Part shown: in pieces, positions 43,119 to 51,571 of the stretch
How positions within the stretch are numbered: the stretch's first letter is position 1
Layout of the letters: each line of letters opens with the position of its first letter
Origin: Frigididesulfovibrio sp031553235
GTDB lineage: Bacteria > Desulfobacterota > Desulfovibrionia > Desulfovibrionales > Desulfovibrionaceae
DNA length: 64,000 nt
Assembly (NCBI GenBank): GCA_031553235.1
Contig: JAVBLS010000048.1
Coordinates: forward strand, 65,134-129,133
Direction: 5' to 3'
Notes under the pieces: model-generated
Told to the model about the DNA's origin: nothing
What the model saw: the letters and a program-made list of their open reading frames with translations, nothing else
Databases searched by the model: none
Position numbers and translations under genes: made by a program

Positions 43119-45454
43119 TTCGCCGCCTCCCCGTCGCGCCGGGCTCGTTCAGAAGTCGGTGGGGTGATTTCATGGACAGGTTCGCTCTGGAGTTGCTCCA
43201 GAAGGGTGAACAGGCGTTCGCCGGTCAGGGGCGCCTCGCAGGCAAAGGCCCCGCAAGCGTTCTGCACCGCGGCCGCGACGGCCGGGGCGCCGCCGTCCAT
43301 GGACAGCTCGCCGATGCCCTTGGCCCCGAAGGCCCCGTATGGGCTGGGCACCTCAAAGACCTTGAGCTCGAACTCGGGCGCGTCCAGGGAGGTGGGGATC
43401 ATGTATTCGCTCAGGCGCGAGGCGCTGTAGCGGCCGTCCGGGCGCAGGGTCAGATCCTCCAGATAGGCGGTGCCGTAGGATTGCAGCACCCCGCCTTCCA
43501 TCTGGCCGGTGACCTGCACCGGGTTCACGGCCCGGCCGACCTCGGTGGAGATCCAGGCGCGCAGGGGGCGGATCTCGTAGGTGTCGAGGTCCACTTCGAC
43601 CTCCACGGCCTGGGCCAGCCAGGAGTAGTCCTTGTAGGCCGTGCCCCGGTAATTGGCCTCGTCCCAGGCCAGGTTCGGGTCGGGCCGGAACACGGCCCGG
43701 CCCTTGATCGGGCCGTTTCGGGCCAGGAAGGCCTCGGCCGCCTCGTCCAGGCTTGCCACGGCTCCGCCTTCCAGATGGAAGGCTCCGTGTGCGAACTCCG
43801 GCCGGGCCGGGCCGCGCGAGGCGGCCAGAAAGTCCGCGAGTTTGGCGATTAGGTTCAGACAGGCGTCATGCAGCACCTTGCCCACGAACATGGTGGTGCG
43901 CGAGGCCACGGTGGGGCCGCTGTTGGGCACCCGGGCCGTGTCCGGCAGGGGCCGGAGCACGCGATCCAGGGGCAGGCCCAGGGCTTCGGCCGCGATCATC
44001 GGCAGCACCGTGTCCGCGCCCTGGCCCATGTCGGTGCTGCTCGAAAGCACCTCCAGGCGGCCGTCGGGCAGGTATTCCACCTCAACCGTGGTGCCCATGT
44101 TGTCCTCGCCCGCGCCGGTAAAGCCGCCGCCGTGCATGCACAGAGACAGGCCGATGCCCTTGCGCACCCGGCCCTTTTGCCCGGTGTATTCGCGGCGTTT
44201 GCGCTCGTAATCCGAACGCTCGGCCGCGTCGTGCAGGACCAGCGAGGCGCAGGCGTTGTCGCCGAGCGCCTGGCCGAAGGGGAAGGCGTCGCCGGGCTGC
44301 AACGCGTTTTTCAGGCGGATGGCATAGGGGCTCAAGCCCAGGGTCTCGGCCGCCAGATCCAGGTGGCGCTCCACGGCATAGAGGGCCTGGGGCGCGCCGA
44401 AGCCGCGAAAGGCCCCGTTGGGCGGGCTGTTGGTGGCCAGGGATCTGGCCCGGACGCGGGCGTTGGGGATCTTGTAGCCGCCGGTGACGTGCAGGCAGGC
44501 CCGGGCCAACACCACCTTGGTCATGGTGGTGTTGGCCCCGCCGTCCAGAAACAGGTCCACGTCCACGGCGGTGATCCGGCCGTCCTTTTTCAGACCCATC
44601 TTGTAGACCGTCTTCGAGGGGTGGCGCTTGGGCGTGTTCAGGAGGTCGACCTCGCGGTCATAGAACAGGCGCACGGTTTGCCCGGTGGCCCGGGCCAGCA
44701 GGCCCACCCAGACGGCCAGCACCGAGGGGTAGTCCTCTTTGCCGCCAAAGGCGCCGCCGGTGACTATCTGGCGCACGCTCAAATCTTTGTCCGCCAGGTG
44801 CAGGGCCTTGGCCAGGGCCTTGTGCAGATAGTAGGGGCACTGCAGGGAGCCGAAGACCTCCAGGCCCTCGCCCCTGGGTCGGGCGACCATGCCCTGGTTT
44901 TCCAGATAAAGTTGCTCGTGCAGGCCGGTGCGGTAGGTCTGCTCAAGAATCAGCTCGGCCTCGGCAAAGCCCTGGTCGATGTCGCCGCAGGCCACCCGGT
45001 ACTCGTCCATGACGTTGTCTTCGCCCCAGACGCGAGAAACCCCGGCCAGGGCGTCTTCAATGCACAGGGCCGGGGTTGTCGGTTCAATCTCCGGAGTCAG
45101 GGCGGCCAGGGCCTCGGCCAGAAGCGCCTCATCGGGCGCGGCCAGCAGGGCCAGGGCCTGGCCGGTGTAGGTGATCTTTTCCTGGACCAGAATCTCGTAG
45201 TCGTCGCGGACCATCGCCACCACGTTGGGGCCGGGCAGGTCGGCGGCGGTGATCAGGCAGACCCGGCTCCAGTCAAAGGCCGGGTTTTTGTGGATGCCCT
45301 TGAGCCGCCCGGCCGGCACGGGCGAGCGCAGCACCCCGGCAATCCAGGCGCCGGGCAGGTCCAGATCGGCGACGTAGCGGGCCGTGCCGGCCGCCTTGGG
45401 CAGGGCGTCGGGCCTGACCGGCGAGGTGCCGATAATTTTGAACTCCGAAGACAT
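43115..45454 (-). CDS. Xanthine dehydrogenase, molybdopterin-binding subunit
   Basis: A 779-residue member of the xanthine oxidase large-subunit family. Visible molybdenum-site motifs are GGAFGGKEDYPS, NGAFRGFGAPQ and the catalytic-Glu region GAKGIGELSMDGGAP near the C-terminus. It should hydroxylate hypoxanthine to xanthine and possibly to urate. ATG 45454 (MSSEFKIIG) has AGGAG upstream; the frame to 45598 overlaps guanine deaminase and is not used. The maturation factor XdhC is not in this window. Confidence 0.88.
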   Translation of the reverse strand: MSSEFKIIGTSPVRPDALPKAAGTARYVADLDLPGAWIAGVLRSPVPAGRLKGIHKNPAFDWSRVCLITAADLPGPNVVAMVRDDYEILVQEKITYTGQALALLAAPDEALLAEALAALTPEIEPTTPALCIEDALAGVSRVWGEDNVMDEYRVACGDIDQGFAEAELILEQTYRTGLHEQLYLENQGMVARPRGEGLEVFGSLQCPYYLHKALAKALHLADKDLSVRQIVTGGAFGGKEDYPSVLAVWVGLLARATGQTVRLFYDREVDLLNTPKRHPSKTVYKMGLKKDGRITAVDVDLFLDGGANTTMTKVVLARACLHVTGGYKIPNARVRARSLATNSPPNGAFRGFGAPQALYAVERHLDLAAETLGLSPYAIRLKNALQPGDAFPFGQALGDNACASLVLHDAAERSDYERKRREYTGQKGRVRKGIGLSLCMHGGGFTGAGEDNMGTTVEVEYLPDGRLEVLSSSTDMGQGADTVLPMIAAEALGLPLDRVLRPLPDTARVPNSGPTVASRTTMFVGKVLHDACLNLIAKLADFLAASRGPARPEFAHGAFHLEGGAVASLDEAAEAFLARNGPIKGRAVFRPDPNLAWDEANYRGTAYKDYSWLAQAVEVEVDLDTYEIRPLRAWISTEVGRAVNPVQVTGQMEGGVLQSYGTAYLEDLTLRPDGRYSASRLSEYMIPTSLDAPEFELKVFEVPSPYGAFGAKGIGELSMDGGAPAVAAAVQNACGAFACEAPLTGERLFTLLEQLQSEPVHEITPPTSERARRDGEAAK

Positions 45455-45493
45455 ATACGAGCTCCTTCGGTTGGCTGGATTATTGAGGAATCG

Positions 45494-45532
45494 GCGTTTG
45501 ACGCGGTCCAGGGGGCAAAAGACGCTATTTGG
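45494..45532. repeat. Tail of a dispersed repeat, after guanine deaminase
   Basis: The plus-strand tract TTGACGC...GGCAAAAGACG...CTATTTGG resembles the tails of the structured repeats at 48466-48500 and 50714-50738. It lies right at the stop of the guanine deaminase gene; the shared CCAAAT (minus strand) forms its last Lys codon and runs into the stop, as at the end of the adenine deaminase gene. Confidence 0.45.
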
Positions 45533-46853
45533 AGCCGACCACACGCCGTTCGTGGACCAGTTCGCCTCCTGAGTACACGGCCCGCACGGCCCGATCATCG
45601 CCCAGGATCATCAGGGCGAACAGGATGTCCTGCGGGCTTTCGGCCCGGCGCAGGCGGCGCTCCAGAAGGGGTGTGGCCCTGAGATCGAGCACGGCGAGAT
45701 CCGCCTCCAGGCCGGGCTCGATGGAGCCGATTGTGTGGGCCAGCCCCAAGCTTTCGGCCGAACCCCGGGTCGCCAGATAAAAGGCCCTGGCCGCCGAGAG
45801 GGAGACGCCGTTCAGGCGGGCGACCTTATAGGCCTCGTTCATGGTCTGGAGCATGGAAAAGCTCGTGCCCCCGCCCACGTCGGTGCCCAGGCCGAGGCGC
45901 AACGGCCGGGCCGGGGCCTTGGCCGCCTCAACGTTGAAGCAGCCCGAGCCCAGAAAGAGGTTGGAGGTCGGGCAGTGGACCACCGCCGCGCCGCGCTCGT
46001 GGAACAGGGCGATTTCGCGCTCGTTCAGGTGCACGCCATGGCCGTAAACCGCCCGTGGCCGGAGCAGACCGAAGGCGTCGTAAACGTCGGCATAGTCACG
46101 GCATTCCGGGAACAGCTCCCTGACCCAGGCCACCTCGTCGCGGTTTTCCGAAATGTGTGACTGCACGGCCAGATCCGGGAACTCCTCGGCCAAGGCGCCC
46201 AAGGCTTCCAGCTGCTCGGACGAAGAGGTCGGGGCGAAGCGCGGGGTGATCACGTACTCGGCCCGGCCCTTGCCGTGGTGTTTGGCGATCAGGGCCTTTG
46301 AGTCGTCATAAGCCTGTTGCGGCGTGTCCCGCAGCCATTCCGGGGCGTTGCGGTCCATGCAGACCTTGCCGGCCAGCAAACGCACCCCGCGCCTGCCGGC
46401 TTCGGCGAACAGGGCGTCCACAGACTGAGGGAAGACCGTGCAAAAGGCGCAGCAGGTGGTGGTGCCGTTGTGCAGCAACTCGTCCAGAAAGGCCCCGGCC
46501 ACATCGGCCGCGTGGGCCGGGTCGGCAAAGGCCCGTTCGGCCGGGAAGGTGTAGGTGCTCAGCCAGTCGAGCAACTGCAGGCCGTAGGCCCCGATGATCT
46601 CGGTCTGGCCGTAGTGCAGGTGGCCGTCAATGAAGCCGGGCACAATCAGGGCGTCGCTGTGACGGACGGCTTCGGCCCTGTCGCGGGCCTCGGCCGGCAG
46701 AGCGGCCAGGGTGGGCCCGGCGTCGCCGGCGGCCAGGATCTTGCCGTCCTCGACCACCACGACGCCGTCGGCCTCATAGCGCAGGCACTCGGCCTCGCTG
46801 CGCAGAAAGGGGTCGGCCGTGAAGGTCAGCAGGCTTCCACGGATGATCCGCAT
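45525..46853 (-). CDS. guaD: Guanine deaminase
   Basis: A 442-residue amidohydrolase with the metal motif PGFIDGHLHYGQTE (H78, H80), SHISEN, YGHGVHL and GTDVGGG, the pattern of guanine deaminases. It converts guanine to xanthine, the substrate or product of the adjacent xanthine dehydrogenase. It is preceded by a 51-bp gap after the permease gene, which suggests a shared transcript. A related atrazine-chlorohydrolase-like deaminase is the alternative; the context favours guanine. Confidence 0.88.
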   Translation of the reverse strand: MRIIRGSLLTFTADPFLRSEAECLRYEADGVVVVEDGKILAAGDAGPTLAALPAEARDRAEAVRHSDALIVPGFIDGHLHYGQTEIIGAYGLQLLDWLSTYTFPAERAFADPAHAADVAGAFLDELLHNGTTTCCAFCTVFPQSVDALFAEAGRRGVRLLAGKVCMDRNAPEWLRDTPQQAYDDSKALIAKHHGKGRAEYVITPRFAPTSSSEQLEALGALAEEFPDLAVQSHISENRDEVAWVRELFPECRDYADVYDAFGLLRPRAVYGHGVHLNEREIALFHERGAAVVHCPTSNLFLGSGCFNVEAAKAPARPLRLGLGTDVGGGTSFSMLQTMNEAYKVARLNGVSLSAARAFYLATRGSAESLGLAHTIGSIEPGLEADLAVLDLRATPLLERRLRRAESPQDILFALMILGDDRAVRAVYSGGELVHERRVVGSK

Positions 46854-46904
46854 GGGCTGTTCTCCTCGAGCATTTTTTACGGTGCCCTTCCTGGAGGGTG
46901 GCTC

Positions 46905-48266
46905 TTAATGCAAGCGCAGGACAAAGTTGACGATGAAAGCCAGGCTGATCAGGCCCATGACCCAGTTGACGTCCTTGAACTTGCCCGCGCAGATCTTCAG
47001 CAGCACATAGCTGGTGAAGCCGAAGGCAAAGCCGTTGGCGATGCTGTAGGTCAGGGGCATCATCACGATGGTCAGAAAGGCGGGCAGGGCTTCGGTCATG
47101 TCGCCGAACTTCACATGCACCACTTCGGACATCATCAGCGCGCCCACGATGATCAGCGCGGGCGCCGTGGCAAAGCCGGGCACCAGGCCGACCAGGGGGG
47201 CGAAGAGCAGGGCGACCACAAACAAGGCGGCCACGGTCACGGCGGTCAAGCCGGTGCGCCCGCCTTCGGCCACGCCGGCCGCGCTTTCCACATAGCTGGT
47301 CACGGTCGAGGTGCCGAGCATGGCGCTGGCCATGGTGCCGATGGCGTCGGAGGTCAGGGCTCGGTCGAGGTTCTCAATGCTGCCGTCTTCTTTCATCAGC
47401 CCGGCCTTGCGGGTCAGGCCGATGAGCGTGCCCATGTTGTCGAAGAGCTCGACCACGGTGAAGGTGAAGATGATCGCCACAATGCCGTAGGACAGGGCGG
47501 CTTTGATGTCCATGGCCATGAAGGTCTGGGTCAGGCTGGGCACCTTGGTGCTGATGATGTCGGAAATGCCCGTGGGATAGGGGGTGGCCCCGCAGATCAT
47601 CCCGAGCACCGTGGTGAAGAGAATGCCGAGCAGCAGGGCGCATCTCACGTTCCGCGCCATCATGGCCCCGGTGGCGATCAGGCCGATCATGGTCAGCAGG
47701 GGAGCGGGTTGCCCGACTTCAAAGTGGAAGTTGGCCACGTGCCCGGCGGCCACCAGAGTGGCCGGGTTTTCCACGACGATGCCCGCGCCTTTCAGGCCGA
47801 CAAAGGCGATGAAGATGCCTATGCCCACGCCGATGGCGTATTTCAGGTTCATGGGCACGGCCCTGATGATGGCCTGGCGGATGCCGCCCAGGGTCAGCAG
47901 CAGAAAGACGATGCCCGAGATGAACACCGCGCCCAGGGCGGTCTGCCAGGGCAGGCCCATGCCGAGGACCACGGTGTAGGTGAAAAAGGCGTTCAGGCCC
48001 ATGCCGGGGGCCACGGCAATGGGGAAGTTGGCCCACAGGCCCATGAGCAGGGTTGAAAAAACCGCCGACCAGATGGTGGCGGCAATGGCGGCGTCTTTGG
48101 GAATGCCGGCTTCAGCCAGGATGTTGGGGTTGACGAAGAGGATGTACCCCATGGCCACGAAGGTGGTCAGGCCGGCCAGGGCCTCGGTTTTCACCGTGGT
48201 GTTTTTGGCCCGGAGCTTGAAGAATTTGTCCAGGAACCCGGAGGGGGCGGGAGAGTCAAGAGCCAT
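46905..48266 (-). CDS. NCS2/AzgA-family purine permease
   Basis: A 453-residue membrane protein with about 12-14 helices and the AzgA/PbuG opening KNTTVKTEALAGLTTFVAMG plus APGMGLNAFF. This family imports adenine, guanine or hypoxanthine with protons. It lies between the two deaminase genes, so it should feed them. A GAGGTG box precedes ATG 48266. The choice among the purines cannot be made from sequence. Confidence 0.9.
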   Translation of the reverse strand: MALDSPAPSGFLDKFFKLRAKNTTVKTEALAGLTTFVAMGYILFVNPNILAEAGIPKDAAIAATIWSAVFSTLLMGLWANFPIAVAPGMGLNAFFTYTVVLGMGLPWQTALGAVFISGIVFLLLTLGGIRQAIIRAVPMNLKYAIGVGIGIFIAFVGLKGAGIVVENPATLVAAGHVANFHFEVGQPAPLLTMIGLIATGAMMARNVRCALLLGILFTTVLGMICGATPYPTGISDIISTKVPSLTQTFMAMDIKAALSYGIVAIIFTFTVVELFDNMGTLIGLTRKAGLMKEDGSIENLDRALTSDAIGTMASAMLGTSTVTSYVESAAGVAEGGRTGLTAVTVAALFVVALLFAPLVGLVPGFATAPALIIVGALMMSEVVHVKFGDMTEALPAFLTIVMMPLTYSIANGFAFGFTSYVLLKICAGKFKDVNWVMGLISLAFIVNFVLRLH

Positions 48267-48374
48267 ACAGCACCTCGTCTGCAGGGTTGCGCCGACGGGG
48301 TGGGGCCGCCGGCCGTGCCGGAGAAGGAAAACGCCTGAACTGGAGCCGGTTGACGTAGTAAATGTTCATCCGCT

Positions 48375-48500
48375 CCAAATGAAAGATTTCGTTCAAAGAC
48401 AAGGAAAGCAGCCCCTTTCGCGCAGGGAGTGGACTCTCATGCTCCTCGACCGAAGAGAAAGGGCTGCTTGACGCAGTATTTGGACGAAAGATTCATTTGG
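48375..48500. ncRNA. Candidate structured RNA/repeat, copy 1 (between adenine deaminase and permease)
   Basis: Nested inverted repeats: outer arms 48375-48396 and 48480-48500; helix P1 48408-48419 with 48457-48467; inner helix P2 48425-48429 (GGGAG) with 48442-48446 (CTCCT). The P2 loop and the CGACCGAAG tract match copy 2 at 50655-50724. The inner 70 bp of the two copies align end to end with only small gaps. The outer right arm overlaps the last codons of the adenine deaminase gene. It may be a terminator-like 3' element, a small RNA, or a mobile repeat. Confidence 0.45.
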
Positions 48501-50271
48501 GGTCCGCTTCAAGGGGGGTGAGGGCAAAGCTCTCCACATCCATCAGACCGCCGGCGGTCAGCTTCAGGCTGGGGATCACCGCCAGGCTCATGAAGGCCAG
48601 GGTCATGAAGGGCTCGATGCCCTCGGCCGTGCCCAGCCCGCGGGCGGCCGCGTGCAGCTCGTGCTGGGCGGCCCGGACCTCGGCCGCCGGGGCCTCGCCG
48701 AACAGCCCGGCCAGGGGCAGGGGCAGCAGGGCCAGAACCTTGCCGTCCAGGCAGGCGGCCTGCCCGCCGCCGGCCTCGCGCAGGGTCCGCGCGGCCAGGA
48801 GCATGTCCGCGTCGTTCATGCCCATGACGATCAGGTTGTGCGAATCGTGGGCCACGGTGGAGGCCATGGCCCCGCGCCGCAGGCCCATGCCCTTGACAAA
48901 GCCGAGGCCGACGTTTCCCGTGCCGTGGTGGCGCTCGAACACGGCCAGCTTGGCGATATCCCGGGCCGGGTCGGCCTGGAGCAGGCCGTCGCGCCCGGGC
49001 AGGCGGGCCTGAAGCTTCTCGGTGATGATCTGTCGCGGCACCGCGCCCATGACCTTGACCGCCTTGCCCGGGTCGGGAATTTCCAGACTGCGCGGGCCAA
49101 AGGACGGGGCCAGACGCACGCTGTCGCGCAGGGCTTCGGCCGGGGCCTTGGCGGCCGGGCGCAGGCAGCGGCCGTTTTCAGCCACCAGCCGGCCGGCGTT
49201 CCAGACCATTTTCGGTCGCCAGGCTGTTTTGTCGGCATAGAGGGCGAAGTCGGCCCGCATGCCCGGGGCCACGGCCCCGAGTTCGCGCAGGTTGAAATGC
49301 CGGGCCGCGTTCCAGGAGGCCATGCGCAGGATCTCCGGCAAGGAAAGCCGGCCGTCGGCGCAGAGCAGGCGCACCAGATGGTTGATGCTGCCCTGTTCCA
49401 TGAGGTCGGCCACGTGGCGGTCGTCGGTGCAGAGCATGCAGAGCGGGACGGTGTGCGGGGTCACGGCCGGAACCAGGTCGAGCAGGTTCTTGACGCTGCT
49501 GCCCTGGCGCAGCATCAGGCCCATGCCGGCCCCAAGGCGCTCGCGCGCTTCGACCACGGTGGAGGCCTCGTGATCCGAGGAAATGCCGGCCGCCGCATAG
49601 GCCTGGAGATCCCGGCCCGCCACCAGGGGAGCGTGTCCGTCCAGGGACAGGCCCGAGAGCGGCCCGAATTTTTCTTCATTGCGCCGGCGCAGCAGTTCGA
49701 GCTTGGCCATGACCTCCGGATCGCCGCCGAGCACGCCGGGGTAGTTCATCATTTCGCCCAGGCCGAGCACCCGGGGGCGGTCCAGGCGGGTTGCCAGGTC
49801 CCCGGCCGTGAGGGTGTGGGCGGCCTGTTCCGGGCCGCCTGCGGGCACGCAGGAGGGCAGCATGAGCCAGACCGTGGTCGGGGCGTCTTCCGTGGCCGCG
49901 AGCATGTAGTCCAGGCCGGCCAGGCCCATGACGTTGCACACCTCGTGCGGGTCGGCCACCACCGAGGTCACGCCGGCGGCGGCCGTGAGGGCGGTGAATT
50001 CTTCGGGACAGAGGTGGCTGCTCTCGATATGCACGTGGGCATCGATGAAGCCGGGGGTCAGGGTCAGGCCGGCGGCCTCGACCTCGTCGCGGGCCTTGGG
50101 GCCTTTGTCCGTGCCCGCCGGCAGCACGGCCGCCACCCGGCCGTCGGCCACCAGCACGTCGGCCGTGGCAAACTCGCCGCTGAAGACGTTGAAGACCTCG
50201 GCTCCGCGCACGGCCAGATCGGCCGGCCGCAGGCCACGGGCCACGGCAATCAGGTGTTCCACAGGCGGCAT
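48493..50271 (-). CDS. ade: Adenine deaminase
   Basis: A 592-residue amidohydrolase with GFIDAHVHIESSHLCPEEF near the N-terminus and TVAHDSHNLIVMG in the second half, the known marks of bacterial adenine deaminase. It makes hypoxanthine, which xanthine dehydrogenase can oxidise. ATG 50271 is chosen because GGAGGG lies just upstream; the frame to 50370 overlaps the zinc-finger gene. Confidence 0.92.
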   Translation of the reverse strand: MPPVEHLIAVARGLRPADLAVRGAEVFNVFSGEFATADVLVADGRVAAVLPAGTDKGPKARDEVEAAGLTLTPGFIDAHVHIESSHLCPEEFTALTAAAGVTSVVADPHEVCNVMGLAGLDYMLAATEDAPTTVWLMLPSCVPAGGPEQAAHTLTAGDLATRLDRPRVLGLGEMMNYPGVLGGDPEVMAKLELLRRRNEEKFGPLSGLSLDGHAPLVAGRDLQAYAAAGISSDHEASTVVEARERLGAGMGLMLRQGSSVKNLLDLVPAVTPHTVPLCMLCTDDRHVADLMEQGSINHLVRLLCADGRLSLPEILRMASWNAARHFNLRELGAVAPGMRADFALYADKTAWRPKMVWNAGRLVAENGRCLRPAAKAPAEALRDSVRLAPSFGPRSLEIPDPGKAVKVMGAVPRQIITEKLQARLPGRDGLLQADPARDIAKLAVFERHHGTGNVGLGFVKGMGLRRGAMASTVAHDSHNLIVMGMNDADMLLAARTLREAGGGQAACLDGKVLALLPLPLAGLFGEAPAAEVRAAQHELHAAARGLGTAEGIEPFMTLAFMSLAVIPSLKLTAGGLMDVESFALTPLEADPK

Positions 50272-50302
50272 CGGCCCTCCGGGGGTTGTGGTCTGTATTT
50301 TC

Positions 50303-50569
50303 TCAACGCAGTTGGCTGTCCTTGCCCGCTTTGCGGTTGTAGGCGCTACGGGCGACGGCTTCTTTATCACGCTCTTCCCGGCAGGGCAGGCACAGGCGCA
50401 CGCCGGGCAGGGCTTGGCGCCGTGCCTCGGGAATGGGCTCGCCGCATTCCTCGCATTCCTTCAGGCTCCGCCCTTTGGGCAGCAGGCTGCGCGCCCGCGA
50501 AACTTCATCGGCTATGAAATCGGCGATCTGATCATTGATCGCGTCGTCGTTGGTCCAGCCGCCGGCCAT
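50303..50569 (-). CDS. DksA/TraR-family C4 zinc-finger protein (YbiI-like)
   Basis: An 88-residue protein with a C4 zinc finger: CEECG ... CLPC (spacing C-x2-C-x17-C-x2-C). The start MAGGWTNDDAINDQI and the ending KDSQLR are very close to what I recall of E. coli YbiI. Such small DksA/TraR relatives may bind RNA polymerase; their role is unclear. ATG 50569 has GGGGAGGAGC upstream. A 7-bp hairpin sits immediately before this ribosome site. Confidence 0.85.
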   Translation of the reverse strand: MAGGWTNDDAINDQIADFIADEVSRARSLLPKGRSLKECEECGEPIPEARRQALPGVRLCLPCREERDKEAVARSAYNRKAGKDSQLR

Positions 50570-50579
50570 AGCTCCTCCC

Positions 50580-50598
50580 CGACACTCCAAAAGTGTCG
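50580..50598 (-). promoter_or_regulatory. Hairpin directly upstream of the zinc-finger gene's ribosome site
   Basis: A 7-bp perfect stem CGACACT/AGTGTCG with a 5-nt loop ends 1 bp before the GGGGAGGAG ribosome site. It could shield or expose that site; no further support is visible. Confidence 0.35.
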
Positions 50599-50630
50599 CG
50601 TGTTTTCGAGAATGACCCTGAAGTCGCTCC

Positions 50631-50738
50631 GCGTCAAGGGTTAGAAGCAACAAACCGGCCTTCCTGCGCAAGGACGCGAACCCTGATGGTCCTCGCCCGG
50701 AGCAGGAAGGCCCGCTTGACGCAGCCTTTGGTCAAAAG
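50631..50738. ncRNA. Candidate structured RNA/repeat, copy 2 (between hsp20 and the zinc-finger gene)
   Basis: Outer arms 50631-50638 (GCGTCAAG) and 50715-50722 pair; P1 is 50657-50667 with 50702-50712 (11 perfect pairs); P2 is 50671-50675 (AGGAC) with 50689-50693 (GTCCT). Relative to copy 1, P2 changes G-C to C-G and G-U to A-U, keeping the pairing. The loop (CTGATG) and the CGCCCGGAG tract match copy 1. The tail GCTTGACGCAG...TTTGG is also shared. Confidence 0.45.
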
Positions 50739-50757
50739 ACGTACTGTGAACCGACCC

Positions 50758-51291
50758 CTACCCCTTGTCCACTTTAATGGTTCTCCCGGCCGGCAACGCT
50801 TCCTTTTTACGCGGCAAGATGATGCGCAAAACGCCGGATTTGTGCTCGGCCGTGATCTTGTCCGGGTCCACGTCGTCGGGCAGGCTGAGGGTGCGCCGGA
50901 AAGAGCCGTAGCTGCGCTCCATACGGTGGAAATTCTCACCCTTTTCTTCGTGCTCGTTCTTTTTCTCGCCCCGGATGATCAGGTTGTCGCCGCGCAGTTC
51001 CACCTCGACGTCTTTTTCCTCAACGCCGGGCAGTTCGATGGAAATAAGATAGGCGTCGTCCGTGCCGGTGATGTCCAGCTTGGGCCGCAAGAATGCCGCC
51101 GCCTCCGTCAGGCCGGAGCGGGCGGGCAGGGCAAGGCCCCCGCCCAGAAAGCCGTCGAACATCCGGTCGATTTCCGAATGCAGCCTGTTCAGGCGGCTCA
51201 GGCCGTGAGCGGTTTCTTCGGAACGCAGGTCGGCCGCCCGCTCCTCTTCTTTGCGGAACCAGTTCCAGGGATTCATCTTGGCGATTTTCAT
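50758..51291 (-). CDS. Small heat-shock protein, Hsp20/alpha-crystallin family
   Basis: A 177-residue protein. Residues 70-165 form an alpha-crystallin domain: LDITGTDDAYLISIELPGV, ELRGDNLIIRGEKK, and the closing HKSGVLRIILPRK with the GVL motif. The N-terminal 65 residues are charged. It is an ATP-independent holdase chaperone. ATG 51291 has an AGGAGG box at good spacing. The 5' leader is largely a MITE-like element (51317-51432). A promoter candidate lies upstream of that element. Confidence 0.92.
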   Translation of the reverse strand: MKIAKMNPWNWFRKEEERAADLRSEETAHGLSRLNRLHSEIDRMFDGFLGGGLALPARSGLTEAAAFLRPKLDITGTDDAYLISIELPGVEEKDVEVELRGDNLIIRGEKKNEHEEKGENFHRMERSYGSFRRTLSLPDDVDPDKITAEHKSGVLRIILPRKKEALPAGRTIKVDKG

Positions 51292-51316
51292 GGCTTTCCT
51301 CCTGTATCTTTTCGCC

Positions 51317-51432
51317 AGAGCATTTCACATTTGAAATGCTCGCAAGGATTTGTCGGCAAATCCTTGCCGCCAAATAGGCGTAGGCGGGCTTTGCCCGCCG
51401 TTAAGCGACTATTTAAAGCGCAAACTGCTCTA
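51317..51432 (-). repeat. MITE-like repeat, copy 1
   Basis: A 116-bp element with terminal inverted repeats (AGAGCA...TGCTCTA). It contains three hairpins: GCATTTCACATTTGAAATGC at the hsp20 side, a GCAAGGATTTGTCGGCAAAT-type hairpin at 51342-51367, and GGCGGGCTTTGCCCGCC at 51383-51399. It is the reverse-orientation partner of 55140-55256 (3 mismatches in 116). No gene is inside. Confidence 0.8.
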
Positions 51433-51434
51433 AA

Positions 51435-51462
51435 AAGATAAATTCGTCCTCAAGAGGGTCAA
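51435..51462 (-). promoter_or_regulatory. Candidate hsp20 promoter
   Basis: TTGACC at 51462-51457 and TATCTT at 51440-51435 are separated by 16 bp. Transcription would begin near 51428, so the transcript leader would contain almost the whole MITE-like element. A sigma-32-type promoter was not clear. Confidence 0.4.
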
Positions 51463-51468
51463 GAGCCG

Positions 51469-51506
51469 AAAAAGGGCAAGGGCCACGGACGGTATGCCCG
51501 CGGCCC
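51469..51506 (-). terminator. Rho-independent terminator of the aldo/keto reductase gene
   Basis: A 9-bp stem with one G-U pair (51506-51498 with 51488-51480, 9-nt loop) is followed by CTTTGCCC-like bases and a five-T run (51473-51469). It lies just before the hsp20 promoter candidate. Confidence 0.55.
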
Positions 51507-51571
51507 TCGGAAAAGGGCACCCGGCGGCCGGGTCGGCCCCTTCCCGACAGGGAAGGAGCGAGGTCGGCGCG

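Noticed and set aside
43868..45682. A 604-codon plus-strand frame opposite the xanthine dehydrogenase large subunit
   Set aside because: Antisense mirror with low-complexity Gln/Gly/Val content and no motif, while the minus frame has molybdenum-site motifs.
48267..48374. Purine riboswitch before the permease gene
   Set aside because: I looked for the three-way junction and loop bases of the guanine/adenine riboswitch on the minus strand and did not find them.
51317..51432. CRISPR array
   Set aside because: The internal hairpins are different from each other and not separated by unique spacers; the element is a single MITE-like unit.
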